DNA from: Azadirachta indica
Taxonomy: Eukaryota > Streptophyta > Magnoliopsida > Sapindales > Meliaceae
Assembly (NCBI GenBank): GCA_022749755.1
Contig: CM040445.1
Location: forward strand, 10,871,182-10,935,181
DNA length: 64,000 nucleotides
Reading direction: 5' to 3'
The notes under the pieces are model-generated. The model saw nothing but the letters and a program-made list of their open reading frames with translations, searched no databases and had not been told where the DNA came from. Position 1 is the stretch's first letter; the number at the start of each line of letters is the position of its first letter. Both the position numbers and the translations under genes were made by a program. This document shows, one piece after another, positions 13,553 to 26,240 of the stretch.

Positions 13553-14557
13553 TTCAATGTCCTCCTTTTTGAATTCTTTGCCACTGGAATTTAATTGATC
13601 ATTGATATTGTTTGTGCTTGTCTGTGCAACATGAGCTTGTCCCTTTTGTTGCCAATTTTTTTCTCCCCAATTCCGGTTGGACTGATTAGGATTGTGTGGC
13701 CTCCCATGTAACTTCCAGCAATTTTCCTTCGTATGGCCAGTTTTCTTGCAGTAGTTGCATACAAGATTTCCTTTATTCATCCCTTTCGAGTCAAGCTTTT
13801 TATTATCTGTACCTGCAGTAGAACCCTTTTCTGAGACTTGCTCATTCAAACCAGTTATGAGTAATGCAGATCCTTCCAATGGTTGTACATCCAACATGAC
13901 TCCTCTCCTACTTTCTTCAGCACGAATGATCGCGATTGCTTCATTCAGTGAGGGTAGTTCTTTTCCCGAAATCTGAACTCTTACAGGGTCGAATTCTGCA
14001 TTGAGGCCTGCCAAAAAATCATATGTTCTGTCTTTCTCTATGAATGCCTTTAGCACAACTGCATCGTCAGCGTTTTTTATCTCGAGAACCTGATAGTAAT
14101 CCAACTCGTGCCACAAACTCTTTAGATGGTTTGCATATTCCGTTACTGATCTGTTTCCCTGTTTCGCAGCAGCTATCTTTGTCTTGATCTCATATACTTG
14201 GGCTGCATCATCAACCTTTGAATAGGTTTGTCTGATTGCTTCCCAGATTTCTTGAGCAGTAGTTAAAAACATGACAGTATCACTAATCTCAGGTGCCATT
14301 GCATTCCAAAGCCATGACATGACCATGGAGTCTTCTTCGTCCCAAGCAGCAAACTTTGGGTCTCTTTTATTGGGCCTTGTTCCAAGGATATGGCTGAGTT
14401 TGCCTCTTCCCTTTAAAAAAGTTCGAACAAACTGGGACCACTTCAAGTAGTTTGTTCCATTCAACTTGTACACCGCTTGAATATTCTGCAGATCTCCAGA
14501 ATTTTGTTGGACTGTAGACTGCTCCACTTGGTTACTAGTTTGTGAGACTTCAGACAT
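13553..14557 (-). CDS. copia gag (UBN2-type) with zinc knuckle, 3' end altered by insert
   Basis: The polyprotein start is MSEVSQTSNQ at 14557. It continues with a gag domain typical of plant copia (YKLNGTNYLKWSQF near residue 30, WLWNAM, the IWEAIRQTY region) and a CCHC zinc knuckle CNYCKKTGHTKENC near residue 270. The gag frame is open to the foreign insert at 13552 and then runs through about 16 insert-derived residues to a TAA at 13502-13504. Gag packages the element RNA into virus-like particles. As it lacks a fused protease downstream, this product would not be processed normally. Confidence 0.85.
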
Positions 14558-14686
14558 CTTGACCGTTTCTTTTTTTTTTTTTTAAAGGAACGGAATATGA
14601 GCAGCGTTGTCAACACTTATCGTGATGGAGAAATAATAATAATTTTTTTCTCAGACGAAAAAAAAAAAAAAAAAAAAAAAAACCTA

Positions 14687-14700
14687 GGGCTCTGGTACCA
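14687..14700 (-). promoter_or_regulatory. Primer-binding site, initiator Met-tRNA type
   Basis: Directly inside the 5' LTR, the minus strand reads TGGTACCAGAGC, one base from TGGTATCAGAGC, the usual plant copia site complementary to the 3' end of initiator tRNA-Met. A 25-A homopolymer (T on the element's strand) lies just downstream at 14658-14682. Confidence 0.85.
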
Positions 14701-14980
14701 TGTCAAAGATATTGAGAATTATGAAATTGTATTTCTCACCTTTACAGTACATAGGATCCTGCCTTTATAGGCAAAAATAACTAAGGAAAGAATCAAGAGA
14801 ATCAAGATGTATACAACAATATATCTCAAAAAAGGAAGCTAATCAAAACAGCCTATAATTAATACACCAATTAAATCAACCTAAAATCAGAGCAAAAACA
14901 GAAACTTATATTTTCCCAATTTATTTCACCAATCACAGAAATTACTCTTAAATTATCCTACACACCTACATCTTCCAACA
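14701..14980 (-). repeat. 5' LTR of the copia element
   Basis: 280 bp, same sequence by eye as 9455-9734, followed on the plus strand by the TTTAC duplication at 14981-14985. On the minus strand the LTR is the element's promoter and would drive transcription antisense to PLD. Confidence 0.95.
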
Positions 14981-17900
14981 TTTACTTTGTTCTGTATTAT
15001 GGTATCATTCAATAATTTTTCAAGCTCAAAGCATTGATTCTTGCACTGTTAGTGAACACAGAAGCAGCTAATATGGAACACGACGACAGTGTCATTATCA
15101 TGGAGATTTTTCGCATTCTATTTGCAATCATATTTGTCTGCATACTTTCCATTTATTTTCTAAATTCAGTCTTTCGGCATCTAATCTTCAGTATGATGTT
15201 GTTTGATTCTTTCCTTTAGATAGCATTACATCATCAATTGAACATATGACAGTTCTCACTTATTCCATATAGCAATCAATTGTGTTTCCTCCACCAGGCA
15301 CTTGACAAATTTATATATGATTTGTAGGATGGGATCATGAACACCAGTGATGAGGATACTCGCCATTTTTTCAAGCACTCTTCCGTGCGTGTTATACTTT
15401 GCCGTTGATCACGAGGGAAAGGACATAGCTGGATTAAGAAGAAGGTTGGATACAGTTAGGCACTTGATATAGTTTTATGCTCTAATCCGCTATATGAATT
15501 GTCATTGAAGCTTTTGAATGCCAGCTTTATTGAGTTATGCTTCTATAATCCAACTAATGATGCTTGATTGGACATAACTGTTAAAGTGCGCCAAGTTCCA
15601 TCCGACTGGGGAGCTGAAGTTAGTTGCTTCCTTGATTATGTTGTGTAAACAGAGGAAATGTGAAAGAAAAAGGGCTTTATTTGCCCTTCTATTGCAGATG
15701 CAGTGATATAGTGAGGGTTAATTCTTAGTCTCCTAGAGTCTGCATTAGGAGAAAAATGTTTGACCTTCTGAATATGCACAGTAGATGACTGAGTAAAATA
15801 TGTTTTACAACTCTGACAAAAAATATGTCATTTTCAGTTCCCTATATTCCTCCCCATCTAAATGGAAACGACTCATTTACTTGAAGTGAATTTTTGAACT
15901 TTCAGGAAGCAAGATTGATCTATACACATCACCAAAAAACTGTAGTTGTGGACGCTGAAGCTGGACAAGGTAAAAGGAAGATCCTAGCATTTGTTGGAGG
16001 TCTCGATTTATGCAAGGGTCGATACGATACTCCTGCGCATCCTCTTTTTAGGACGTTAGAAACAGTTCACAAGCAAGACTTCTGTAACCCTTCGTTCCAG
16101 GTAAACATTTAAACCAAATGTTACTTATCATTCGGCCTGCATGCATATTTATTTATAATATTCTGTCACTGTGAGTAACAGTGACTAAGGAGAAAACTGC
16201 AAATCAATGCAGATGCTCGACGTAACCAAATATCAAAAATTAGCAAATATTAATATTTGTACTGATTCTCTGATCAAAATACTCTTAAATTTCTAAAATA
16301 CTACTGAAATTTTATTTGAAACCCTATCTTTTACAATCTGAATAGCATCACAATTATGAGTTTGAAAGATTAGACTGATTCGCAATTGTGATTATCCTAG
16401 ATCTTCGTTTTCCTCTTTGCTTTTGACTAGCATCTGTTGTAACTCAAGCAGAAGCCTATCGCCGGTGGTCCAAGAGAACCATGGCATGACTTGCACTGTC
16501 GAATTGATGGTCCAGCTGCTTATGATATCCTCACCAACTTTGAAGAGCGCTGGTTAAGGGATTCTAAGCTTCATGGGTTTCAAAAATTGAAGATTTCGCG
16601 TTACAATGGATTACTGAAACTTGCAAGAATTCCTGAAATTATTCTGATGGCTGAAGCTTCTTGCATCAATGAGAATGATCCAGAAGCTTGGCATGTTCAG
16701 GTATACTAGATGTCATTTAGACGTTGATTTTCATTTTCCAGTGTTGCCTGGCTAACTCTTTGACTAAGTTCTTGCTCTTGAAGGTTTTCCGCTCAATCGA
16801 TTCGAGTTCTGTGAAAGGATTTCCAGATGACCCCAGCAAGGCTACGAGGATAGTAAGAAGAAGCTAACTTCCAGCTTCCATTTCTCTTGACCATACCTAT
16901 TATTTGTTTGCGATAACCCATTGATGGTTGATCAACCTGCAATTTGATTACATTGTAACAGAACTTGGTATGTGGGAAGAATGTTCTCATAGACATGAGT
17001 ATTCATACGGCGTATGTCAAGGCAATCCAGGCTGCCCAACATTTCATCTACATCGAGAACCAGTACTTTACTGGCTCGTCTTTCAATTGGGATTCTCACA
17101 AGAACATAGGTGAGAACCGGAGAGCTAAATAAAGGATACTAACTTGCTACTTTATTACCAGAACAAGTTAATTTAAGTATCAAACTTGAAGCTTTCATAA
17201 TTTTCTTCCTTCTTATAGAAATTCCCTAACAATGACAAAAATGAGTCATATATTGAGCACTACTGCTATAGTGGTCCTATGATCCCAGATTTTCTTTTCT
17301 TTTCTTTGCCTTTTTAACTTCTTGCCGAAGGGAATTTTGTTTGCAGGTGCAAACAATTTAATACCAATGGAAATTGCTCTTAAAATAGCCAACAAAATCA
17401 GAGCGAATGAAAGATTTGCAGCATATATTCTTATCCCAATGTGGCCAGAAGGTGTTACAACAAGCTTTCTCATTCAGAGGATTATATATTGGCAGGTAGG
17501 ATTTCATTATTGTGCAAAAGTACTTTGAGGTCTTAAACTTCTATACATAGATAGAGACTGTAGAATTATGGAGCGTTACAATTCATTTCAATGCACAAAA
17601 AGCTACCTCAGCTTGTGCAGTCGACCAATGAGAACTATCAAATTGACTTTCTTTAGATGCTTTCAAATTTTAATGTAGCATTTGGCTTTGGCAAATAGAA
17701 ACTGATGGAGCAATCTTTCCTGCTGCTGCTATCCTTGAGTGCCTATTTTATCTGAATTCAAAGTTTTGTATTTGCTTGCAATAATTTTTTGTTACTTATA
17801 AGAACTGCTATTTTATGGCGTACTAACGCTTGAAAAAACTTGGTGCTAGAAGTGTGGTTTGTTCAATTAATATAACTTATTTACACATATTCATTGTTGA

Positions 17901-18758
17901 TTGCTGCAGCACAAAACAATGCAAATGATGTATGAAACAATTTACAAGGCTTTGGTTGAGGTTGGACTTGAAAACAAATATAGGCTGCAAGACTATTTGA
18001 ATTTCTTCTGCCTTGGCAATCGCGAAGCATTAGATGGGTTAGACAGTAATACTGCTAAGAATTCCACTACAGCAAACAGTCTACAGGTATTGTTTCATCT
18101 TTCACTTAGTCAGATATTAACTTTGAAATTCATGTTAGTCTACTCATCCGCTGGTTAAATGTATACAACTTGGTAACACAGGTACTTTGTCAGAAGAATC
18201 GACGCTTTCAGATATACGTTCATTCTAAAGGTATGATAGTGGATGATGAGTATGTCATAGTGGGATCAGCAAATATCAATCAGCGGTCCATGGAAGGCAC
18301 CAGAGATACCGAAATAGCAATGGGGGCATATCAACCGCACCATACTTGGGCGAGCAAACACTCTAGTCCACACGGCCAGGTAATGCGTTCATTCAAACAT
18401 TGAATGGAAGTTCATAAATAGCATTTGGCATTGCCTGAAATGTCTTCATTGACATGGAGTGCAGGTGTATGGATATAGAATGTCACTGTGGGCAGAGCAC
18501 ATAGGAGGAATTGAGGAATGTTTCAACAGACCAGAAAGTGTAGAATGTGTAAGAAGAGTGAGATCACTCAGTGGACAGAATTGGAGACAGTATGCAGCTG
18601 CTAAGGTAACAGAAATGAAAGGTCATCTTCTACAATATCCAGTGGAACTCCATGCGACGTTGAAGGTGAAGGCTATTCCTGAATGTGAACAATTTCCAGA
18701 TGTGGGTGGCAACGTATTGGGATCATCTGGAGCCATTCCAGAGAATCTCACCATTTGA

Positions 18759-21700
18759 TGAGTTCCAACCATACATGCATTACTATTCGTTGTACAATGT
18801 TAGTTCATTTGTTTAGATCAATTTGGCCCTTCTCTACGATGCAGGGGATGTAAATTAAAATTTTTAATTTAAGTATATTTAAATGTTTTTCTAAGTTTTC
18901 GAATATAAGTTAAAAAATAAATACTTCTTAAACAACTAAATAATTTTATTCACATTTCATTTCAAAAAACAAATAAACCCTAAATCCAAAAATGAAAATA
19001 ATTTTGTTATATATTTTTTGTAAATATTCATATTTAAAGTTTTAACAAAGAATACAAACAAAATTTTCGAATTTAGACATTTACATCTATTTAGAATTCA
19101 CACTAATTTAAAAAGCTACCTTAATTTTGGATAAAGATTGTAGTGATTAAATTCATTAATCCTTGTGACTTCAAAAATTCTTACAAAAATTTAAGTGACA
19201 TTCGTTTCTTCTGTCTGAAATCTAACATTTAAATTTAATTAATATATTTATTTTTTTTACTTTAAACTTCTGAATATAAAGTTAAGTTGTTTATTTTTAC
19301 AAAAATAAAAAATTTAAAATTAATATTTGATATATATCTCTTTATTAAGTATTACATATATTTACATTTATATTTTATAAAAGTTTAATTATGTTGACAT
19401 AATAATTCATAAATAGAATAATTTTTAATTATATATATTAATATATATGTTATTTTTTCCTATAATTTATGAATTTTTTCTTCACTTTGTATTATGAGTA
19501 AAGAAAAATTATGAATTATCAATTTAAAATATGAAAATTAATAATAAATTAAATAAAAAATAAACTATATTAAAATATTATTCTAAGTGAGTAAAAATAG
19601 GAAGAGATGAACAAAAATAAAAAAATTTTAGATGGGATTTAAAATTTAAGTATTAGAAAATAAAATAATAAATTAAAAATATTATTAATAAGTAAAATAT
19701 TGAATTTATTTATATATTCACTTATTTATATTTAAATTAAAATTTTTGAACTTAATTATATTCAGAGATTTTTAGTTATTTTTTTATATATAAAATTAAA
19801 AAATAAATACTTCTTAAATAAAATAAATACTTAATTTGACATAATTCGTATTTGGGTAAAAATTTAGGTAATTACTATTATATCTACTAATTTATTTGAT
19901 AATTTATTGGAAATAAGAATGCGGGCTTAATAAGAATATAAAAATGGGAAAATTTTGACGAGATTGACATGTTGATTTTGATTTTTGATTTTTGATTTTT
20001 GATTTATTTTCTGAATAAAATGAGATCCATAAATATAACATTTTATTGTTGCAAAAAGTTACATTAATTAATAAAATATTGAAGCCACCCATTCTTTTTG
20101 GACGCTGCTGCGGCTTCCTCCCTTCAAGTCACGAATCAAATAACGGAATTTTCATTTATTTATTTATTTATTTATTTTTTAATTTGTTTTCGATGTATCG
20201 CGAGTACGTCCAGCAACATGTGTCTGCGCAGGTCAATAGCCGTCAATCCAGGAAGAAATTTTCAGATCCACGTGGACGTATGAAATTTCTTAATAGTTTC
20301 TATTGTCTTTATTTGTTATTTTATTCTTTCGTGTGAGCCATACGGCCCATACCTCCCCAGATTTTTTTTTAAATTTTGCCACGTCAGAAAATACGAGTTT
20401 ATTATTGTGCTTCGTAAACTCTTTAAATTCGTATTTCTATGCGTTATGTTTTTAATCATAGGGACGAAACAACCCTATTTTATAAATATTATTATACTAT
20501 TTTATAAATTATTAAATTTAAATATATTTAATTATTAATATTAAATTTAATATATTCACTAATTATAATATATTAATTATATGTATTGATAATTAATATT
20601 AGGTCGGAGTCCCACTCATCGTGATCTGGTTGAATTGGAAAAAACCGTAAGTATTATTTTGGATCAATCGATTGGAAAATCGGAGACTCAATTAACATTA
20701 AAAGCTTTTTATACTGGTGGAGTATTTACAGGGGTACTGTAGAACATGTACGAGCCCATTCTAATGAAAAAATTAAATTTAATAAAGATTTGGTTCATGC
20801 CACGCGTACACGTCACGGGTTATTCTGTTTTTCTATGTTATATAGATTTATATGTAATTATTGAGAGCGAGTATATTAGCGTAAATGGTAATAATTGGCA
20901 ATAATATTAAATTCGTTTGTATTAATAGACTTTAAAATTCTCAATTTAGTTAGAATGTAATTAAATTCAAAAAATAAGCGATAAATGAAGGTGAAAATAG
21001 TCATAATATAACGAGTGGTAATACATTTATACTATGATAAAGTTAATTATTGACAATCTATCAATGATAATGACTTTATACATATTTTAGTTTCAATAAT
21101 TTAAAAATTACCTTTTTAATATGTCACTTGAAAATATTCATTTTGATCTTATTAAAGGCAAAAATAATACTTTCAAATATGTTTATAAGTGGGATATATA
21201 TAAAGTGATATGCCTTGTCATGTGAACTCTTGTGGTATATCAATTAGTACTTACTAAAAGTTAATTTACATTCGAATTATAAATAATTTATTATCAACGT
21301 TGCTAGTAACAAAAGTAGTGTTAAAATGGAACAAAACTAATATTAACTTTAAAAATTTTGATTTACACAATGATAGATTTGGAGAAATAAACAAAAAAAA
21401 AAGGTGATTAGAAGTAGTCAAAATGGCGTTACCACCATAAGTTATCACCATAATGGCAATTTGCACAACAAGCATCATTAGCATGGAGAATCTTAAAAAT
21501 AGTGAATAATTGTATTTTTCATTTATATTCAACATATATTATAAAGCTCTCGTGGATAATTAAAATTGAAAATGAGAATAATTCAAAATTACAATATATA
21601 AATTTTATGGCTTATTATAGTCGATATTCATTTGGATTGACGTTTTGATTTTTATTAATTAGTTAATAAATCTTCAATTAATTTGTATCATATAATATAA

Positions 21701-22640
21701 TTTTTTAAATAAATATTCTTATCTATATATATATATATATATATAAGAAAAGGGGACAAAGTGTGGTGTGATGGATCTATCTTTTATTACCATTTTAATT
21801 ATTTATAAATTAATTTTCCTTGTTTTTTTCATCCTATTTTTAATAAATCAACTCAACTTTATTCTATTTTGAGCAGGTTTTCACAAAATCTTAACCACGT
21901 GAGAAATTTTTACATTCCTTTACCGAAAATACTAAAAATTAATTAACACATTATACTCAATTATAATAGAATTTTCACATGAGCGTTAAAAAAATTCATA
22001 ATCAAGCACGTGATAAATTACTGTGTTTCTTTTTTCTTCAGTTTTCTCTATTTATTTTGGTTTGACGTGTAATTTATTAAATAATTTCAATTACTTATCA
22101 TTAAATTTGACTAGCCGTCAATTTTAAAAATAATTAAAAACCCAATTTACTCACACTTTAATAATTTAATATAAATTTAACAAAAATAATTTAACACTTG
22201 AGATAAACTTTTGATAATAATTATTATTTAAAATATTTTTAAAAATTAATCATTTTAAATTTTTTTGGATCAAAATATTTGTGTGTGAATGTACTTAACG
22301 ATTATTTTTTAAAAAATTTTTATAAAAATATTTTTTATTTAAATTAATTATTTTTATAATATATATTATATAATGATCATTTAACAAAATTAATAATCAA
22401 TATTAAGTACTGTTAAAAATTTCTCAATATTAATTACCTAGTTAATATTTCAATCCTCATTTACCGTCTTAAGCGAGTGGTGAGGTAAAGCGTGACCTCA
22501 TTATAAGAACGTACGCTTGTCCGTTTTCTAACATTTCTCTGCGCCCCCCCCATTTTTTATAGCTGTCCAAATCTCAATTAAAATCTGAAAAATAAAAATA
22601 AAAATATTTAATCAATTTTATTTTTTTAATTTTAATAAAA
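18759..22640. other. Intergenic AT-rich DNA, no gene seen
   Basis: The PLD 3' flank is followed by 3.9 kb of AT-rich sequence. A 22-bp string (taaaaaataaatacttctta..) occurs at about 18911 and again at about 19797. An (ATTT)n run sits at about 20152-20180 and a (TA)n run at about 21725-21744. None of the short ORFs resembles a protein. Confidence 0.5.
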
Positions 22641-22655
22641 ATTATCACCTTCGTC

Positions 22656-22663
22656 TATATATA
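22656..22663 (+). promoter_or_regulatory. Probable TATA box of the UER1 gene
   Basis: TATATATA lies about 125 bp before the ATG, followed by a CA-rich stretch and a leader rich in C and A (about 22690-22786) with CTCTCTCTTTC just upstream of the start, as in many plant 5' UTRs. Confidence 0.45.
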
Positions 22664-22786
22664 CATACTTATATTACACACACTATCTTCATCCCCACAG
22701 AAAATGTTCAAAATCTGAAGCACAAAAAAGGAATTCAACAGATCCGATCCAATCCAAACCAATCTCACACTCTCTCTTTCACTATC

Positions 22787-24614
22787 ATGGGGTTTCCGGC
22801 CAACGGTTCCGACGGTGGCGCCAAGCCTTTCAAGTTTCTGATCTACGGCCGAACCGGCTGGATCGGCGGCTTGCTTGGTAAGCTCTGCGAAGCCCAGGGT
22901 ATTGACTTTGCTTACGGCTCCGGCCGCTTGGAGAACCGTTCTTCACTTGAAGCCGACTTAGCTGCCGTTAAGCCAACTCACGTCTTCAATGCTGCTGGCG
23001 TCACCGGTAGGCCCAACGTCGATTGGTGTGAATCACATAAGGTCGAGACCATACGGACTAATGTGGTCGGGACCCTCACCCTTGCTGACGTCTGCAGAGA
23101 GAAGGGGTTGGTTCTTGTTAATTACGCCACTGGCTGTATTTTCGAGTATGATTCCGATCACCGGCTCGGTTCTGGTGTCGGCTTCAAGGAGGAGGATACT
23201 CCCAATTTTGTGGGATCTTTCTATTCCAAGACTAAGGCCATGGTAAAGTTATAAAGCTTTCATTTTTGGTTGCAGGATTCGATTTTCAGTTGTTCTGTCT
23301 TCGATGATATAGATCTTAGAGTTGAATTGGTTACAACTTGTTCCGCATCTAATCCATTAGATCTGGTTTATTTGTTTCTGGGATCTATCTCATTTGTTTA
23401 AATGTTGCCTCAAATTGTCAATTTTGTAACTGTTTTTCTTGTGGGTAAACACAATCTAATTTGCTTATTTATGGCCATGTACTTTAGGCAAACGAATCAT
23501 GTTAAATGATTGCTTGGGATTGACCAGCACTGCTACCTTACTTCCTATGCTTGTTCACCTTGTCACTGTAACAGGAGATCTGGTTTATATTTGATTTCAG
23601 GTTTATATAAGCTGCTGAATTCTAAATCTTTATCAGCAAAATATTTAGCTTGATTATACACTTTAATCGTGTAGGTTGATTGGCATCAAATATTTTGTAT
23701 GGATTGAGATTTAGAAGTTAACATACTCAGATTCTGAACCTACATCCTTTTGGTTATTTTGTTAACTTTAAACATGTTGGTAAATACATCTTGTTCGACG
23801 GAAATTGTCATTCATAAGTTTGGGCGAATATGTTAGAAGCTTAGGAACAACACAGTCTAAGAATCAGTTTTCAGCTTTTGCTAAATCTACTGCTTTTTTT
23901 TTTGGTTTATCTAGACAAATGAGAAGTGTATGTGATTTTCAGTATTTCCTAACACTGGGCATGAAAATTGTGTACTTAGAAATGTGGCAGGGCTTGCTGT
24001 TTTTGCCATCATTGATGAAACACCTGCTGTGTCTATGAATTTTCCTTTGTTTTTTCTTTTTCCTTAACTAGTAACATGCAGGGAGATGTAGTTGATTTTA
24101 GTGCTATTTGTTAGATATTTTAGTGTTTATCTCAATGTGCTTGTTTCTTGATTCATGTAAGGTGGAAGAGTTGCTGAAGAATTTTGAGAATGTCTGTACC
24201 TTGCGCGTCAGGATGCCAATCTCATCCGATTTATCCAATCCTCGCAACTTTATCACCAAGATCACTCGATATGATAAGGTAGTCAACATTCCAAACTCGA
24301 TGACTATCTTGGATGAGCTCCTCCCAATTTCCATTGAGATGGCAAAGAGAAACCTCACTGGCATTTGGAACTTTACAAACCCTGGTGTGGTCAGCCACAA
24401 TGAGATTTTAGAGATGTACCGGGAGTACATTGACCCCAACTTCACTTGGAAAAATTTTACCCTTGACGAGCAGGCAAAGGTGATCATTGCCCCTAGGAGT
24501 AACAATGAGCTAGATGCCACCAAATTGAAGCGGGAGTTCCCTGAACTCTTGTCCATTAAGGATTCCCTTATTAAATATGTTTTCCAGCCAAATAAGAAGA
24601 CCATTGGAGCTTGA
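22787..24614 (+). CDS. UER1: Bifunctional nucleotide-rhamnose synthase/epimerase-reductase (NRS/ER)
   Basis: This cytosolic enzyme completes UDP-L-rhamnose synthesis: it 3,5-epimerises UDP-4-keto-6-deoxyglucose and then reduces the 4-keto group with NADPH. Rhamnose goes into pectin and flavonoid glycosides. Two exons, 22787-23242 and 24162-24614, join ATG|GTG across a 919-bp GT..AG intron and give 302 residues, against 301 in the Arabidopsis protein as I recall it. Visible motifs are the Rossmann nucleotide loop GRTGWIG (residues 21-27) and the short-chain dehydrogenase YxxxK pair (Y146, K150 in YSKTK) at the end of exon 1. The ATG at 22787 is the first in frame and matches the family N terminus. 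Codon use is GC-richer than the surroundings, especially in exon 1. No breaks are seen, so this looks like a working housekeeping gene. Confidence 0.95.
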
Positions 24615-24769
24615 TAACTTTTAGGTTTCTGTTTTTGCAGTTTCCCTATTTATTGAATTTTGTTTGTGGAAATTGATATGACCTCAATGCTCTATGGGTT
24701 CTTCTTCCCGCATGCTATGCATGATTGCTTCTATTTGTATCTCAATGTTGTATTCACAATTCAAACATG

Positions 24770-24775
24770 AATAAA
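24770..24775 (+). terminator. Likely polyadenylation signal of UER1
   Basis: AATAAA lies about 155 bp after the UER1 stop codon, in a T-rich 3' flank of plant type. Confidence 0.45.
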
Positions 24776-26204
24776 TTACTTAAAATTGATTTTTCGAGTT
24801 AGGAATATGTTTTTGTAAATCGATTGCTGTTGTACGGCTTGAATTGCTGAAGAGAGATTTATTCTGTTCTTTGGCTTTGTCAAGCTGGTTTTAAGATGTA
24901 ATTTTACAATTATTTGCTATTGCCACATGTTTGGCCTATGAAACTGATATATATGTATCAGATAGTTCTTCCCAGAATTGTTAGACTTTGTATTTAATGA
25001 AATAGTAGTTTTATTGGCTTATTTATAAACAGTATCTATGCTTTATATTCTGGAGTATTTGATATTGATTTTATTTATTTATTTTTTTTATATGTCATGG
25101 GGACAGTACACATAAAGCTAATGAAAATGGCCCCTAAAAGAACAAGGGAGACATGCCAAAGAAGAATATACTATGAATCACAATTTTATGTTACAGGGAC
25201 TACGGCATTTACTAGCTTAGTTTTGATTTAGATTTGTGGCCATCAGATTCAGATCAGCGGTACCTTGCTTTGTGGCCAAATAGAGTCCATTTTAAAGATA
25301 TTTATTAAGGGAAGGTAGGCTTGCTTCTCTTTAATGGTGAGGCTGACCTGACAACCTGTTGGTTAGTAAGTATAGTAATAGACATGCCAGAAGGATACAG
25401 ACAATTGTTCCCCGGTTACTTTCATGTTTCTTTTAGGCTGTTGAGATGAAGCTATTGGATTTCCCACTCTAATTTTAACAAGAAAGAATTCTAACTACGT
25501 GTTGTACAAGTTGCATTAGAGAAAACTGACAATCTCAGCAGAGCTGCTTACAGACTTCTTCTCTTCCTCTAACCAATAGCCAATAACACCTTTTACTTCC
25601 AATATATTTGTGGGAAACAGAGTCACTCTTTTTGTTTTGTAGTTTTCTTTTCTCTTTGTTTTTTTATTTTGTATTCTTTTGTCTTTTTTTACTTACGAGG
25701 GTAGCCATCATCTGAGTCTGGGTCTGTGGTGATTCTTGTCCCCCTGGATCTGGCTCTCGGGTTGCTACAACAGTTTTTACTGTTTTTATTTGTAATAAAA
25801 TGACTTTCCTTTTGGTTTGAAACTTTCAGGGTATAAACATGGAAGATTCCATTTGGTAGTCGATCGATTTTACAGAAGATCCCTTACTGTATGAGTTCAA
25901 AAGTACTAACTCTAGTGATGGAGGGTGATTTGAAAGAGCCGAGAGAATAACTTGACTGGAGCTCAACTTTATTTATAATCTCTTGTGGTGGATGGTGAAT
26001 TGAAGGAGCTGATAGAATGCTTTGAACGGCGTTCGAGTTATTTATAGCATCATTCGTGCCCTAATTTCCTCTCTATTCGTCATTAAATTTTTATTACTTT
26101 GTTGGCTATACTGTAAATCAATCATAATATATTAGAGACTTCTTGTTGTATTGTTTTACATTTATTTAAGTGGAATGAAATGTTTATTTCCTTCTTGATA
26201 ATGA

Positions 26205-26240
<36 letters not shown>

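Larger units (their letters stand above)
9455..14980 (-). mobile_element. Complete Ty1/copia LTR retrotransposon inside PLD intron 1
   Basis: It is 5526 bp, bounded by two 280-bp LTRs (TG..CA ends) and flanked on both sides by the 5-bp duplication TTTAC (9450-9454 and 14981-14985). On the minus strand the order is 5' LTR, primer-binding site, gag, protease, integrase, reverse transcriptase, RNase H, polypurine tract, 3' LTR, which is the copia order. The LTRs look identical base for base, so the insertion is recent. The coding region is nevertheless broken by stop codons, a frame change and a 342-bp insert, so this copy was probably moved by proteins supplied from elsewhere, or was damaged after insertion. 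Confidence 0.95.
8048..18758 (+). pseudogene. PLDDELTA: Phospholipase D delta gene with an in-frame premature stop in exon 2
   Basis: PLD-delta hydrolyses membrane phospholipids to phosphatidic acid at the plasma membrane and cortical microtubules. Ten exons fit GT..AG rules: 8048-8977, 15328-15444, 15906-16100, 16452-16700, 16784-16852, 16962-17109, 17347-17495, 17910-18086, 18182-18379, 18465-18758. Joined they give 841 codons, close to the family length. Exon 1 carries the N-terminal C2 domain (about residues 25-185). HKD motif 1 is HHQKTVVVD (H358, K360, D365) in exon 3; HKD motif 2 is HSKGMIVDD (H692, K694, D699) in exon 9; the C terminus ends ENLTI. The break is TGA at 15406-15408 (codon 337), where relatives read Arg: CGT TGA TCA in place of the usual Pro-Arg-Ser/Asn. 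Translation would stop at 336 residues, before both HKD motifs. The frame is the same on both sides, so this is one substitution (CGA to TGA is the likely change). Intron 1 is swollen to 6.35 kb by a copia element. Exon 4 could instead start at 16449. It could be a nonsense allele of a working gene or a sequencing error. Confidence 0.85.

Noticed and set aside
15034..15219. 61-residue ORF in PLD intron 1
   Set aside because: Lies between the copia element and exon 2; intron sequence with no family match.
18911..19818. Possible LTR pair from a repeated 22-bp string
   Set aside because: Similarity does not extend beyond the string; no TG..CA ends, primer site or target duplication.
24104..24604. 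166-residue ORF on the - strand
   Set aside because: Shadow of UER1 exon 2.
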